Shown one piece after another: positions 51,614 to 61,901 of a stretch of DNA of 64,000 bases. Position 1 is the stretch's first letter. The number at the start of each line of letters is the position of its first letter. Made by a program: the position numbers and the translations under genes. The DNA comes from Azolla caroliniana (lineage: Eukaryota; Polypodiophyta). The stretch is from positions 14,384,001 to 14,448,000 of the forward strand of contig JBHGNT010000018.1 in the NCBI GenBank assembly GCA_043228905.1, in the 5' to 3' direction. Below the pieces are notes generated by a model that searched no databases, was not told the DNA's origin, and worked only from the letters and a program-made list of their open reading frames with translations.

Positions 51614-53286
51614 TCAACATGCCCCCTCAAGCTCAAGTTTGGTTGGCTTGTCCGCTTTGGCTAGTACCCGATTCGAACGGTATTCGGTTCTCTTTGTTTG
51701 GTGTCCGCTTCGGCTGATACCCGGTTCGGACATACTCCCCCTCAAGCTTGGCAAGTTAGGGATCATCAATCCAAGGTCTGACATGAATTGCCGAAGCTTG
51801 TCGGCTCCTAGGTCTTTGGTGAAGATGTCGGTTGTCTGAAGATTCGTGCTGATGTGTTGAAGGTCGACATCTCCAGCGTGAATGCGCTCTCGAATGATCT
51901 GATAATTCACTTCGATATGCTTCGTGCGTGCGTGGAACACCGGGTTCCGAGCCAGATGAATACTACTCATGTTGTCATAGTAAGGGGAAATTAGATCTTT
52001 GATGGGAACACCCAGATCCTTCAATATCCTCTTGAGCCATATGACTTCACATGCAGCCACCGATGCGGCCCTGTATTCAACCTCTGTGCTCGAAAGAGCG
52101 ACGGTTGGTTGCTTCTTGCTATTCCAAGAGATGGCTCCACTTCCGAGGAAGAAGACGAAACTAGAGGTTGATCATCGATCGGCTTTGTAGCCGGCCCAAT
52201 CGGCATCTGTGTACCCTTCGAGCTGAATTGGCATGGCCGACTTATAGAGAATGCCATAGTCCATCGTTCCACTCACGTATCGTAACACTCATTTAGCACA
52301 ATCCAAATGGATATCTCGTGGAGTTTGCATGAATTGGCTAAGGAGGCCGACTGGATAGTTCAGGTTGGGTCGAGTGATCATGAGGTAGATGAGGCTCCCG
52401 ATCAGTTGTCGATACTGAGTCATCATCTAGTTTGAGGTTTCGATCAAGAGGGGTTGTCACAGATTTGCATTCGGTCATCCTGAACTTGTATAACAAGTTG
52501 AGGATGTAGTGCCGTTGAGAGATTATTATTCCGGTTGGAGTCCGAATTACCTCAATGCCAAGGAAGTAATGGAGCTCTTTCATGTCCGTCATCTCGAATT
52601 TGCCAGAGAGGAGGGACTTGACCATGTTGATGTCGACTAGATGCTCACCTCCAATGACCAGATCATCCATGTATAGGATGATGACAATCAGACTTTCAAA
52701 ATCGCTTCTTACATAGAGAGAATTGTCGGATTTTGACATTCGGAAGCCAATTCGATGAAGATATTGTATTATCTTCGAGTGTCAAGCACGTGGTGCTTGC
52801 TTAAGGCCGTAGAGAGGCTTCTTGAGTCGGCAGACGGCTTTCGGATGAATGTTGGATTTTGAAGCCGGGTGGTTGTACCATGTACACCTCCTCTTCTAAT
52901 TCACCTTGAAGAAAGGCGTTTGTGACATCCATGTGGTGGAGGTGCTACCCTTTCACTGTAGCAAGCGCTATTACGGTCCGCATGGTTGTCATCTTTGCCA
53001 CCGGGGCAAAGGTCTCTTCATAGTCGACTCCTTGTATTTGTGTGTAGCCCTTTGCTACGAGTCGAGCTTTGTAGCGGTTGATGGAACCGTCGTCATTATA
53101 CTTCACTTTGTATATCCATCTGCAACCGATTGCCTTCTTGTGCGGTGAGTGAGGGACGAGATCCCATGCCTTGTTCTTGTTGAGAGCTTGCATCTCCTTG
53201 TTCATCGCTTTGACCCATCGCGGATCTTTAACAGCTTCAGCAAAGCTCTCCGGTTCTCGAATTGATGCCACCTTCATCATAAAAGC
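51614..53286 (-). pseudogene. Copia V reverse transcriptase and RNase H
   Basis: RT N-terminal half at 52945-53286 (GCRWIYKVKYN, KGYTQIQGVDYEETFAPVAK). The catalytic half at 52338-52739 has LYMDDLVIGG and FEMTDMKELHYFLGIEV. The RNase H tail at 51614-52060 has MAACEVIWLKRILKDLG and HIEVNYQIIRERI. At least two frameshifts, near 52060-52340 and 52740-52945, break the polyprotein. It continues, beyond the Y2 insertion, from 58769. Confidence 0.8.
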
Positions 53287-53371
53287 TGTTGGGGACAAAG
53301 TCGTCTGTGCGGAAGATCAAGAAGCATTCGATTGCTGTTGAGTACCTGCGTATAACAGAATCATAGATCGT

Positions 53372-53412
<41 letters not shown>

Positions 53413-53584
53413 CACAAAATACTTTCTTATTCAACAAAGCAATAATACAACACCCAACCTTACAAAAAGGTTACAAGGTCACTATATATAGTGACCGACT
53501 TAGGGCAACTACCCTTTATGCTAATTACATAAATGGCCAAAACGGGATAGTGTGAATACGTCCATTATACACATGTATTCGACA
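53287..53584 (-). repeat. 3' LTR of Copia Y2
   Basis: On the minus strand starts TGTCGAATACATG and ends CTTTGTCCCCAACA. The TATA palindrome is at 53477-53496 and the GA run (CT in element sense) at about 53377-53410. Confidence 0.95.
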
Positions 53585-53777
53585 CTCCCCCGTAATGGGC
53601 GTATACATGGGTTATCTAAGATTACAGGTATAGACTTAGGTTCTCGTACATATCAGCTTTGTTCGAGTCGGCAGGGTCCGAAGGCAGAAGACCGAACTGG
53701 TCGGGTCGGAACAGTTGAAGCCGATCATTAAGGAACTGATGTCGGTTGTCGGGAACCATCCTGCTCTGTGTCCGGCT

Positions 53778-56700
53778 CTAACCGGACTGGTTTGTCGTTA
53801 CGCCCATCTGATGCCGAAGAGACCGAAAACGGTCTGCCGAAAGACACTTGGTCATTCCATCTGCGACATTGTCGGTTGTGGATATTTTCTCTAGACCGAT
53901 TTTCCCTGAGATGACGCAGTCCCGAACGAAGTGATATCGAACGTCGATATGTTTGGAGGCGTTGTGGTGAACCGGATTTTTTGACAAGGCAACAGCACCT
54001 TGACTGTCGCTATAGACAACTGGGGCCGAGTCATGATCGACTTGCCGAAACGTGTGTGCCAGCCGACCGAGCCATAAGGCTTCTTTTGCTGCGTCGGACG
54101 CAGCTACATATTCTGCTGAGGTCGTTGAGGTCGCTGTGCACTCCTGAAGTTTCGACTTCCACGAAATTGCTCCATTGCCGAATTTGAAGCAGTATCCGGT
54201 TGTTGATTTCCGACTGTCTATACAGCCGGCGAAGTCCGAGTCGGTGTAACCGACTACGCCTGAGGTTCGGTTCGGACCGAAAAGAATGCCGTGGTCTTTT
54301 GTGCCAGCCAGATATCTGAACACATGCTTGACTGCGTTCCAATGCGATCGGCCAGGATTGTGCATAAATCTGCTAACGACTCCTACGGCATGAGAAATAT
54401 CAGGCCGTGTCGCGACCATCAGGTACATAAGGGAGCCGACTGCCGGTGCATACGGTACCGACTTCATATCTTCCCCCTCCGGGCCGGATGTCGGGCAGTC
54501 TCGCTGAGAGAGCCGAAGATTCATTGGGAGCGGGGTTGAAGCAGATTTGGCTGATTGCATGTTGAAGCGTTCCAAGACACGTCCGATATAGTCGGTCTGA
54601 GACAAAAAAAGATGTCGTTTGTCGCGATGCCGACTAATCTTCATGCCGAGTATGTGTCGTGCCGGACCGAGGTCCTTCATGGCAAACTTCAACCGCAGTT
54701 GCCGAATGAGATCGGCAAGTTCGCCCGCGTGGCGTCTAGAAATTAGCATGTCGTCCACGTAAATGATGAGGAAGATGGGTGATCCATCTTGAGCTGTGTT
54801 GGTGAAGAGACAATGGTCCTCATCGCTTTTGGAGAAGCCGATCGATTGGATGAAGTCGTCGAACTTCTTGCACCATTGTCGCGGTGCCTGTTTGAGGCCG
54901 TATAGACTCTTCCTGAGTCGGCAGACTAGATGTTCTTGGCCGGTTGCCACGAAGCCTTTTGGCTGCTCCATATAAATTTCCTCCTCGAGATCACCATGGA
55001 GGAAGGCTGTTTTGACATCTAGTTGAATCAGCTCCAAGTTGTCGGCTGCCACTACGCCGAGTAGAAAACGAAGGGTTGTCATTTTCACCACTGGTGAAAA
55101 AATCTCGTCGAAGTCGACGCCATATTCTTGTCGGAAGCCCTTCGCAACTAATCTGGCCTTGTACTTTGGGGTGGTCGAATCAGACGTCTCTTTTAGTCGA
55201 TAAACCCACTTGCAAGGAAGAGCACGTCGGTTCCTAGGTAATTCGACCAGATCCCAAGTCTTGTTTGCCCGAATGGAGTGCATTTCCGACTCCATCGCCA
55301 GATGCCAGGTGGCGGAATCGACAGATGTCGATGCTTCTTCGTAAGACGTCGGTTCGCCGGCGTCGGTGAAGAAAATTCCAGGAGAATACCTCTCCGGAGG
55401 TTGCGACAGTCTCTCGGATCGTCGAGGTATGATTGGACTGGTCGCATCGGGTATCGTGGTCGGATGGTCCGAAAGCGGATTGTTCTGCTGTGCCGAGTCG
55501 GAGTTGTCCGAGTCGGTAGTGTAAGGTTCAGCTACCCGTGAAGCTGACCGTGTGTTGAGAGCGGGGCCTTCTTGAAGGGTCGGCACATCGGAAAATGTTA
55601 CCCTTCGGACTTCGATCGGTTTTTCGACTGATGGATTCATAGCCGACTCGTTGAACACAACGTCCGAACTTCGAACGATTTGTCTGCGTTCGGGGTCCCA
55701 GAGTCGGTATCCCATTTCGCCGTCGGATCCATATCCAAGGAAAATGCATTTCCTGGACCGAGGTGCAAGTTTTCGGCGATCATCTTTCGGAATAAGGGCG
55801 TACGCCTCGCATCCGAAGATCCTCAGCTTGTCGTAATTCGGCTTACTGCCGATCCATAGTTCCTGAGGAATTTGAAGTCCTAGAGGTCTACTTGGCGACA
55901 TATTGATTATGTGTACTGCCGTGAGTAGAGCCTCTGCCCAGAAGCCATCCGACAGTCCGGAGTGTTGGAGCATGGAAACTATCCGTTCTTGGATTGTCCG
56001 ATTCATGCGTTCGGCAATCCCGTTTTGCTCCGGACTGTGTGGTGCCGTAAATTCACGTCGGATGCCGCGTTGTCGGCAGAATTTGACGAATTCTTCGGAT
56101 TTAAACTCTCCCCCATTGTCTGTCCGAAAGCATTTCAGCTTTCGGTCGGTTTGATTTTCTACCATAGCGAGCCAATCGGTGAAGATCGAGAAGACCCGAT
56201 CTTTGGTGCGAATTGTATAAGCCCACACCTTTCGAGTCGAATCGTCAATAAAAGTGACGAAGTAAGAGGCACCGCCGAGAGACTGATGCGGCATTGGGCC
56301 ACAGACGTCCGAGTGGACCAAATCGAGAGGTCTCGTTTCTCTTGGTGCTGATGTCGGGTGTGATGCGGCTGCTTGTTTGCCATACTGGCAATGCTCGCAA
56401 AATTGATGGTCCGAGAAGGAGAGTTTGGGGATGTAGCCGACTCTAGATAGGTGCGTGATGCCGGCCTTGCTGAGGTGTCCTAATCTTCGGTGCCATAGTG
56501 ATGACACAGGAATATCCACCAAAAACAGGTTACCCTCTCTGAGCGTAACATGTAACGGATACAGGGAGTGTATCTTGGGTCCTCTAGCAAGCAGGAGGTT
56601 CCCCCTGTGGAGTGTCCACCCTCCCGAAGAAAAACCGGCACGAATGCCGTCTTCATCTAGTTGTCCGACTGAGATCAATGGCCTTGAGAGCTCGGGTACA

Positions 56701-57794
56701 TGTCGGACATTGTGGAGTACAAGTGTAGAGCCCCCTGCAAGGTTGAGCTCTACTGTGCCGATTCCGATGATGTCACAGTGTTGTGAGTTGCCGACTCGAA
56801 CTGAGTCGGAGTGACGGATCGTATATTGCCGAAATTGGGATCGATGAGGAGTCACGTGAAATGACGCGCCCGAATCTAAGAGCCATGTGCTCGACTCTTC
56901 AGTCGTGAGTAGAACTTCTGATCCGACTGGATTTTCGATTGATAGTATATTCGGGTCGTCTGGTAGCACATCAGCTGAGAAGCTGACGTAATTGATCTCC
57001 TCATGCCGGCCACTCTTCTTGTTGTTCTTGTTCTTGAGTGCGCGGCAGTCGGCTTTGATGTGTCCGGGTTTCTTGCAATAGTTGCAGATTCGGTTATCCC
57101 GTGACTGGCTCCGTCTTCGCTGATTGTTCGGCGGCCGTGAGGAATCTCTTCCTCGTATGTTCGATCGGTCTGTCGAACCTTGTACTACATAAGCGTCGTC
57201 TGTTGAGTCTTTGGCGAAAGACTTTCTCCGAGCTGCTTCGGTCAGGATTGCGCTCGTGACTTCGGAGTATTTAACAGCCGTGGTTGACGCGTTGCACACG
57301 GTTGTGACGAAAGTCTCCCATGATGAGGGAAGGCTACTCATGAGTATCATTGCTCTGAGTTCATCCTCGATTGCCGTCCCCTGTGACGAGATTTGGGAGC
57401 TTATGCTTTCGTACTCATTGAGGTGTGCTTGAACCGAGTCGGATTCTTTCATCCGCAAGTTGTAGAGGTGCCGGATCAGAAACATCTTTGTTGCGGCGAC
57501 CTTCTTTTCGTAAGTGTCCGACAGTGTTTTCCACAGTTCGAATGCTGTCGTACACGATTGCACCGTAAAGTATACCGATTCCGATAGGTGCATCCGAATC
57601 GTGGCGCGGACAATTCTGTCCAGCTTCTGCCACTCAATTGGTTTGTATCCTTCTGGAGGTTCTTCATTTTCGATGGGATTGATTTGCCCCTTGACTATGA
57701 GATAGTCCTGCATTTGTTCCTTCCAGAAGTTGAAGTTCGATCCATCGAACTTGCGTAGACTCATTTCTGACGAGCCGGATGTTGATGCCATCAA
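53778..57794 (-). CDS. Copia Y2 polyprotein: gag, protease, integrase, RT, RNase H
   Basis: 1338 codons without interruption. Zinc knuckle C237, C240, H245, C250. Protease DSGAS at 307-311. Integrase zinc finger with H436, H440, C466 and C469; catalytic D496, D559 and E595 (35 residues between the last two). RT with LDVKTAFLHGDLEEE near 925 and catalytic YVDD at 1012-1015. RNase H with TDSD at 1184-1187 and the AEYVAASDAAKEA helix near 1227. Compared with Y, it lacks four residues after the knuckle and has TSAEY where Y has TEAEY, which may or may not affect RNase H. Length is normal for a plant Copia polyprotein. Confidence 0.97.
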   Translation of the reverse strand: MMASTSGSSEMSLRKFDGSNFNFWKEQMQDYLIVKGQINPIENEEPPEGYKPIEWQKLDRIVRATIRMHLSESVYFTVQSCTTAFELWKTLSDTYEKKVAATKMFLIRHLYNLRMKESDSVQAHLNEYESISSQISSQGTAIEDELRAMILMSSLPSSWETFVTTVCNASTTAVKYSEVTSAILTEAARRKSFAKDSTDDAYVVQGSTDRSNIRGRDSSRPPNNQRRRSQSRDNRICNYCKKPGHIKADCRALKNKNNKKSGRHEEINYVSFSADVLPDDPNILSIENPVGSEVLLTTEESSTWLLDSGASFHVTPHRSQFRQYTIRHSDSVRVGNSQHCDIIGIGTVELNLAGGSTLVLHNVRHVPELSRPLISVGQLDEDGIRAGFSSGGWTLHRGNLLLARGPKIHSLYPLHVTLREGNLFLVDIPVSSLWHRRLGHLSKAGITHLSRVGYIPKLSFSDHQFCEHCQYGKQAAASHPTSAPRETRPLDLVHSDVCGPMPHQSLGGASYFVTFIDDSTRKVWAYTIRTKDRVFSIFTDWLAMVENQTDRKLKCFRTDNGGEFKSEEFVKFCRQRGIRREFTAPHSPEQNGIAERMNRTIQERIVSMLQHSGLSDGFWAEALLTAVHIINMSPSRPLGLQIPQELWIGSKPNYDKLRIFGCEAYALIPKDDRRKLAPRSRKCIFLGYGSDGEMGYRLWDPERRQIVRSSDVVFNESAMNPSVEKPIEVRRVTFSDVPTLQEGPALNTRSASRVAEPYTTDSDNSDSAQQNNPLSDHPTTIPDATSPIIPRRSERLSQPPERYSPGIFFTDAGEPTSYEEASTSVDSATWHLAMESEMHSIRANKTWDLVELPRNRRALPCKWVYRLKETSDSTTPKYKARLVAKGFRQEYGVDFDEIFSPVVKMTTLRFLLGVVAADNLELIQLDVKTAFLHGDLEEEIYMEQPKGFVATGQEHLVCRLRKSLYGLKQAPRQWCKKFDDFIQSIGFSKSDEDHCLFTNTAQDGSPIFLIIYVDDMLISRRHAGELADLIRQLRLKFAMKDLGPARHILGMKISRHRDKRHLFLSQTDYIGRVLERFNMQSAKSASTPLPMNLRLSQRDCPTSGPEGEDMKSVPYAPAVGSLMYLMVATRPDISHAVGVVSRFMHNPGRSHWNAVKHVFRYLAGTKDHGILFGPNRTSGVVGYTDSDFAGCIDSRKSTTGYCFKFGNGAISWKSKLQECTATSTTSAEYVAASDAAKEALWLGRLAHTFRQVDHDSAPVVYSDSQGAVALSKNPVHHNASKHIDVRYHFVRDCVISGKIGLEKISTTDNVADGMTKCLSADRFRSLRHQMGVTTNQSG

Positions 57795-58464
57795 ATTTGG
57801 TTTCGGTTGACGAAGCTCGGTTCGGAGTTGACTACGAGCCTTGTTGGAGTGCAGCCGGTTGGCTCACCCGATATCGCTCTAGTCGGATTTGAACCCGAGT
57901 CGGTTCGGCTTCGGAACTTGCTCGAATTGACTCCGGTAGCTTGAGGGACAGAACCGACTGGTCTTCCCGAATGTTGCCGAGTCGGAGTGAGCCCGGTTCG
58001 CTTCGGATATATATGCCGAATACCGATTATTGAAACCGATTATCTGGACCGATTCTGCTTCGGTTGACTGCAGCAACGAGAGAGACGGATCCGACTGATC
58101 CTCCCGAATGTCGATCAGCCAGATGAAGCACGAATTTGGGGTTGTTGTCTTGAGACCGATCTGCACCGAGTGGTTACAACGAGCGGCGAGCAGCGTTTGA
58201 TGACCTCTTCGGATGCCGTTTAACCGAATGGAGCACGATCGTGTCAAAGTTGCACAAGGGGATTTCACCTCGAGCGGTTACGATCACAAGGAACGGGGTA
58301 CAACCTGCTGGCTTACTCCAAGCAAAGATGATCTAACGCGATGAGATGCAGGCCTCGTTTTTCTTCTTCTTCTCTCTTTTTCGAATGACGCAGGAAACCG
58401 AATGCTGAGACGATGGCCGACAGCGGATTGAAGGACCGACTACTGTGCAGGCTCTGATACCAGA

Positions 58465-58549
58465 TGTTGGGGACAAAGTCGTCTGTGCGGAAGATCAAGA
58501 AGCATTCGATTGCTGTTGAGTACCTGCGTATAACAGAATCATAGATCGT

Positions 58550-58596
<47 letters not shown>

Positions 58597-58768
58597 CACA
58601 AAATACTTTCTTATTCAACAAAGCAATAATACAACACCCAACCTTACAAAAAGGTTACAAGGTCACTATATATAGTGACCGACTTAGGGCAACTACCCTT
58701 TATGCTAATTACATAAATGGCCAAAACGGGATAGTGTGAATACGTCCATTATACACATGTATTCGACA
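58465..58768 (-). repeat. 5' LTR of Copia Y2
   Basis: Same as the 3' LTR apart from a longer GA run (about 58554-58593). The TATA palindrome is at 58661-58680. Leader between LTR and ATG, 57795-58450, is noncoding. Confidence 0.95.
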
Positions 58769-61392
58769 AAAGCATAGTGATATGCCATATAGTCGTTGTA
58801 GCCGAATCGGCTAACCGGATTCTTCTCTTGGGTGGAGCAACGGAGTTTCTCATTTGCCAATGTGAGTGCTTTCTTAACTCCGAGTGACCTCATAAGAGGC
58901 ACATCAAAGCCATTGAACTCACTATCGAGTGAGTGAGTCGATTTGTTGTCGTCGAAGTGATCGTCTTCATATTCCGGCATTTTGGCCTTCCCTTTGTCCA
59001 TCTTTGGACTTGGCCGAGATATGCTTTGGTTGCTTGAATGCTCTTGTGGTCTGCTCAATCTAGTTGAGATTGAACTCTCTTCGACTATTGACCTTAGTTG
59101 ATCATCGTCTTCTGTGTTGTCGAGGTCGTTCGTAGATGGTTCGGGAGGAGTCGGCTCGAGTTTGTACCATGATGTCGATTCGTCAAAGATCACATCCCGA
59201 CTTACACGAGCCTTTCGAGTAGAGGGGTTTAAGCACTTGTATCCCTTTTGCTCCAGTGAGTACCCCATGAGGATGCACTTCTCTGATTTTGGGTCAAGCT
59301 TCTACTGCTTCTCATTGGGAATGTGCACGTATGTAATGGAGCCAAATATCCTTACATGGGATAGATCCGGTTTCTTCCCATAGTATTTCACATGCAGGGT
59401 GACCTCGTGCACTCCGGATGTTGTGCACCGGTTCAAGAGGTAGACAACGGTATTTGCAGCTTCTGCCCAATATGACTTGGGCATATGCTTCTCATTTAGC
59501 ATGGCCCTTGCTACTTCGAGGATGTGCTGATTCTTGCGTTCGGCTACACCGTTCTGTTGCGGTGTGTGTCGGCAAGTGAATTCTTGCCTAATTCCTTCTT
59601 GTCGAAGGTATGCCGTGAATGCATCGGAGAAGTATTCCTTTCCTCCGTCCGACCGAAGACATTGTGCATGGTGGCCAGTTGTCTTTTCGACTTCGCTTTT
59701 GAATTTTTGGAAGTGTGTAAACACTTCTCTCTTCATCCTCATGGGAAAGATCCATGTGTATCTAGAGAAGTCGTCGATCAAGGTAACATAGTACCGACAT
59801 CCTCCAAATGTGGCCGTTTATGCCGGTCCCCACACATCCGAGTGGACTACATCCAATAGGCCTTTGCTCACGTTCCTCTCATTCGGGAAGGGGTGCCGAT
59901 GTTGCTTGCCGAATTGGCATGCTTCACATACTCCTTCAATCTCTTTCTCTTTGAAGGTCGGGAGCCCAATGACGACTCCTTTTGATTGCATCGCCTTGAG
60001 TTTGTTGAGATTGATATGGCTGATTCTTTTATGCCATAGCTCTATGTCGGTGTTGGGTTTGAGACCCTTTGCAAACATGGCCGATTTTACCTCGTTCGCT
60101 TCGAGGATAAACATTCGGCCTTCCCTTCCACCACGAGCAATTAATCATCCTTCCTTCTTGATGAAGCAACCACCTTAGTTGAATCAAACTTGCATCCTTT
60201 GCTCCACAATTTGGCCGATCGAGACCAAATTCTTTGTTATGGTGGGTATATGTAAGATATTTTTGATGCAAGTTTGTTCACCTTCTTTCCCGAATGGGAC
60301 ATTGCCGACATGCCGAATCGGATGAGTGGTGTCGTCTCCGGTCTTGACATAAACGGGTCGGTCCGGCTCTCGAAGGTCTTTGAACCATTCTTGATGGGAC
60401 GTCATATGGTTTGAAGCACCAGAGTCGACGAACCATACATCTTCCGGATTAGAGGCATTAGTCGAAGTAGATGCCGACATAGAATTTGCTCTATGTCTCA
60501 TTACGAACATTCCGCCATGATCTACATAGTCGGAGTTGGTGGCGTAATTGGTGAGATGTCGGCTAGTGGAAGCCGACTCACACATCTTCTTTCAGCATTC
60601 TTCTTCGTGGTGACCAATTTTGCCGCAATATCCGCATTCGATCGAGTTTTGTTGGCTCGAACCTGAATGGAAGCTCCCCCTGCTTCCAAAGGTTCCTCGA
60701 TGTCTTCCATCTTGTTGCCGAAATTGGGAGTTGTTGTCGTAAGTGGAACCTCATCCGCCTCATCCTTGGCCGAATCGGCCTCTTGTTCGGTCGCGTCCTC
60801 TTCCTCCATTCGAATGTGTGTAGAGCATGTGGCCTTCCGAGGCATTGCACCTCGTTCGAACATGGTTTTCTTCAACCAACAACATGGATTGAAGATAGAA
60901 GAAAGAGAGAGGATTCTCCCTTGCTAGGATGGTGGTTCTCATTGCGCCGAACCGTGGTGCAAGGCCACTGAGGCATATTTGCACCATCTCATCATCCTCC
61001 ACATTGACGCTTATTGAGCCGAGTGAATCACAAAGCTCCTTGATCTTCAAGGTATAGCTTGTGATGGACATGTCCCATTGTTGGATGTTGTTCAACTCTT
61101 GGCGGAGTTGACGCTTTCGTGCCGTCGTATTGGCGGCGAATATCTTCCTTAGATTCTCCCATGCTTCCTTTGGCGTCATGACTTCTCGAATGTAGGTGAG
61201 CATGTGGTCAAGAACACATGTCGCCAAGCAATACATTACTCGACTCACTACTTGCTCCCATGTTGAGTAGTCAGCGTCCTTTGGGTCGGGTTGATTTTCT
61301 TGTGCTCCTTTGATGTAGCTCCAATAACCTTGACCGACAAGGTATTGGTGCATCTTGTATTCCCAAGATGCGAAGTTGTTTCGGTCCAACTT
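58769..61392 (-). pseudogene. Copia V gag, protease and integrase
   Basis: Gag at 60760-61392 (WEYKMHQYLVGQGYWSYIKG, TPKEAWENLRKIFAANT). Degraded knuckle region near 60522-60875. Protease WFVDSGASNHMTSH in 60184-60585. GAG-pre-integrase ELWHKRISHINLNKLKAM in 59818-60114. Integrase core at 59302-59781 with DDFSRYTWIF, LRSDGGKEYFS and HTPQQNGVAERKNQ. C-terminal part and linker at 58769-59268. A stop follows PNEKQ near 59302, and shifts separate the blocks. Homology to Copia U gag is clear. Confidence 0.85.
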
Positions 61393-61805
61393 TGTTGCTC
61401 GCCGGATCCGGATCGGTTGAATAAGCCTGAGCCGGATTGGCATCCGGAAGGATGAGCCGGATTGGTATCCGGAAACAACCGGCCGGATCGGGGAGCCGGA
61501 TTGGAGAGCCGGATTCGAGCGGGAACCGGAAGCCTAGTAGTAGCCTAGACTACTAGGTAATCATTGTCTCGTAGTTAGTGTTAGTTGCACGTGTGAGCAT
61601 TGAAGTACTTGTCAGTCCTTTATGGACTTGTATAAATAGTGCTGTTTAGCATGTTGTATGTACAAAGTTTTAGAGTTAATTTTTTGAATATAGTTTTATG
61701 TTCTGCTCTCTCTGTCTCCTTTGTGTTTGAAGCTTTTCCATTAAACCTTCATCTCATTTTCTGTTGCTGCTGGTTTTGTCTGACGCTTCCACACATTAAC
61801 ATTCA
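61393..61805 (+). repeat. 5' LTR of Copia U
   Basis: Starts TGTTGCTCGCCGG and ends ATTCA or two bases later, next to the primer binding site TGGTATCAGAGC (61808-61819). Its first third carries several GCCGGAT-type words, a local degenerate repeat. The left boundary coincides with the break in Copia V gag. Confidence 0.75.
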
Positions 61806-61901
61806 CATGGTATCAGAGCGCGAGGGTTGAGAACCTCTACAACCAACATTTGCTTTCGTAGACGAACCCTAGAACCTGGTAACAACAAATAGAGAGAAGA
61901 T

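Larger units (their letters stand above)
53287..58768 (-). mobile_element. complete Copia retrotransposon Y2, intact coding
   Basis: 5482 bp in minus orientation with LTRs 53287-53584 and 58465-58768 and target duplications AAAGC (53282-53286 and 58769-58773). Primer binding site (minus strand, 58451-58462), leader, a single uninterrupted polyprotein and polypurine tract are present. The LTRs look identical except for about 6 bp of GA repeat. This is the best candidate for an active element in the window. Confidence 0.95.
51325..61392 (-). mobile_element. Copia V, decayed and split by Copia Y2
   Basis: Minus-strand element in two parts, 51325-53286 and 58769-61392. From right to left: gag, protease, GAG-pre-integrase, integrase, RT, RNase H, polypurine tract (GAGGGGGCA on the minus strand, 51620-51628) and part of the 3' LTR (upper end 51619). 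The Y2 insertion is at target AAAGC. The gag start and 5' LTR are cut off by Copia U at about 61393. Several frameshifts are present. Confidence 0.8.
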
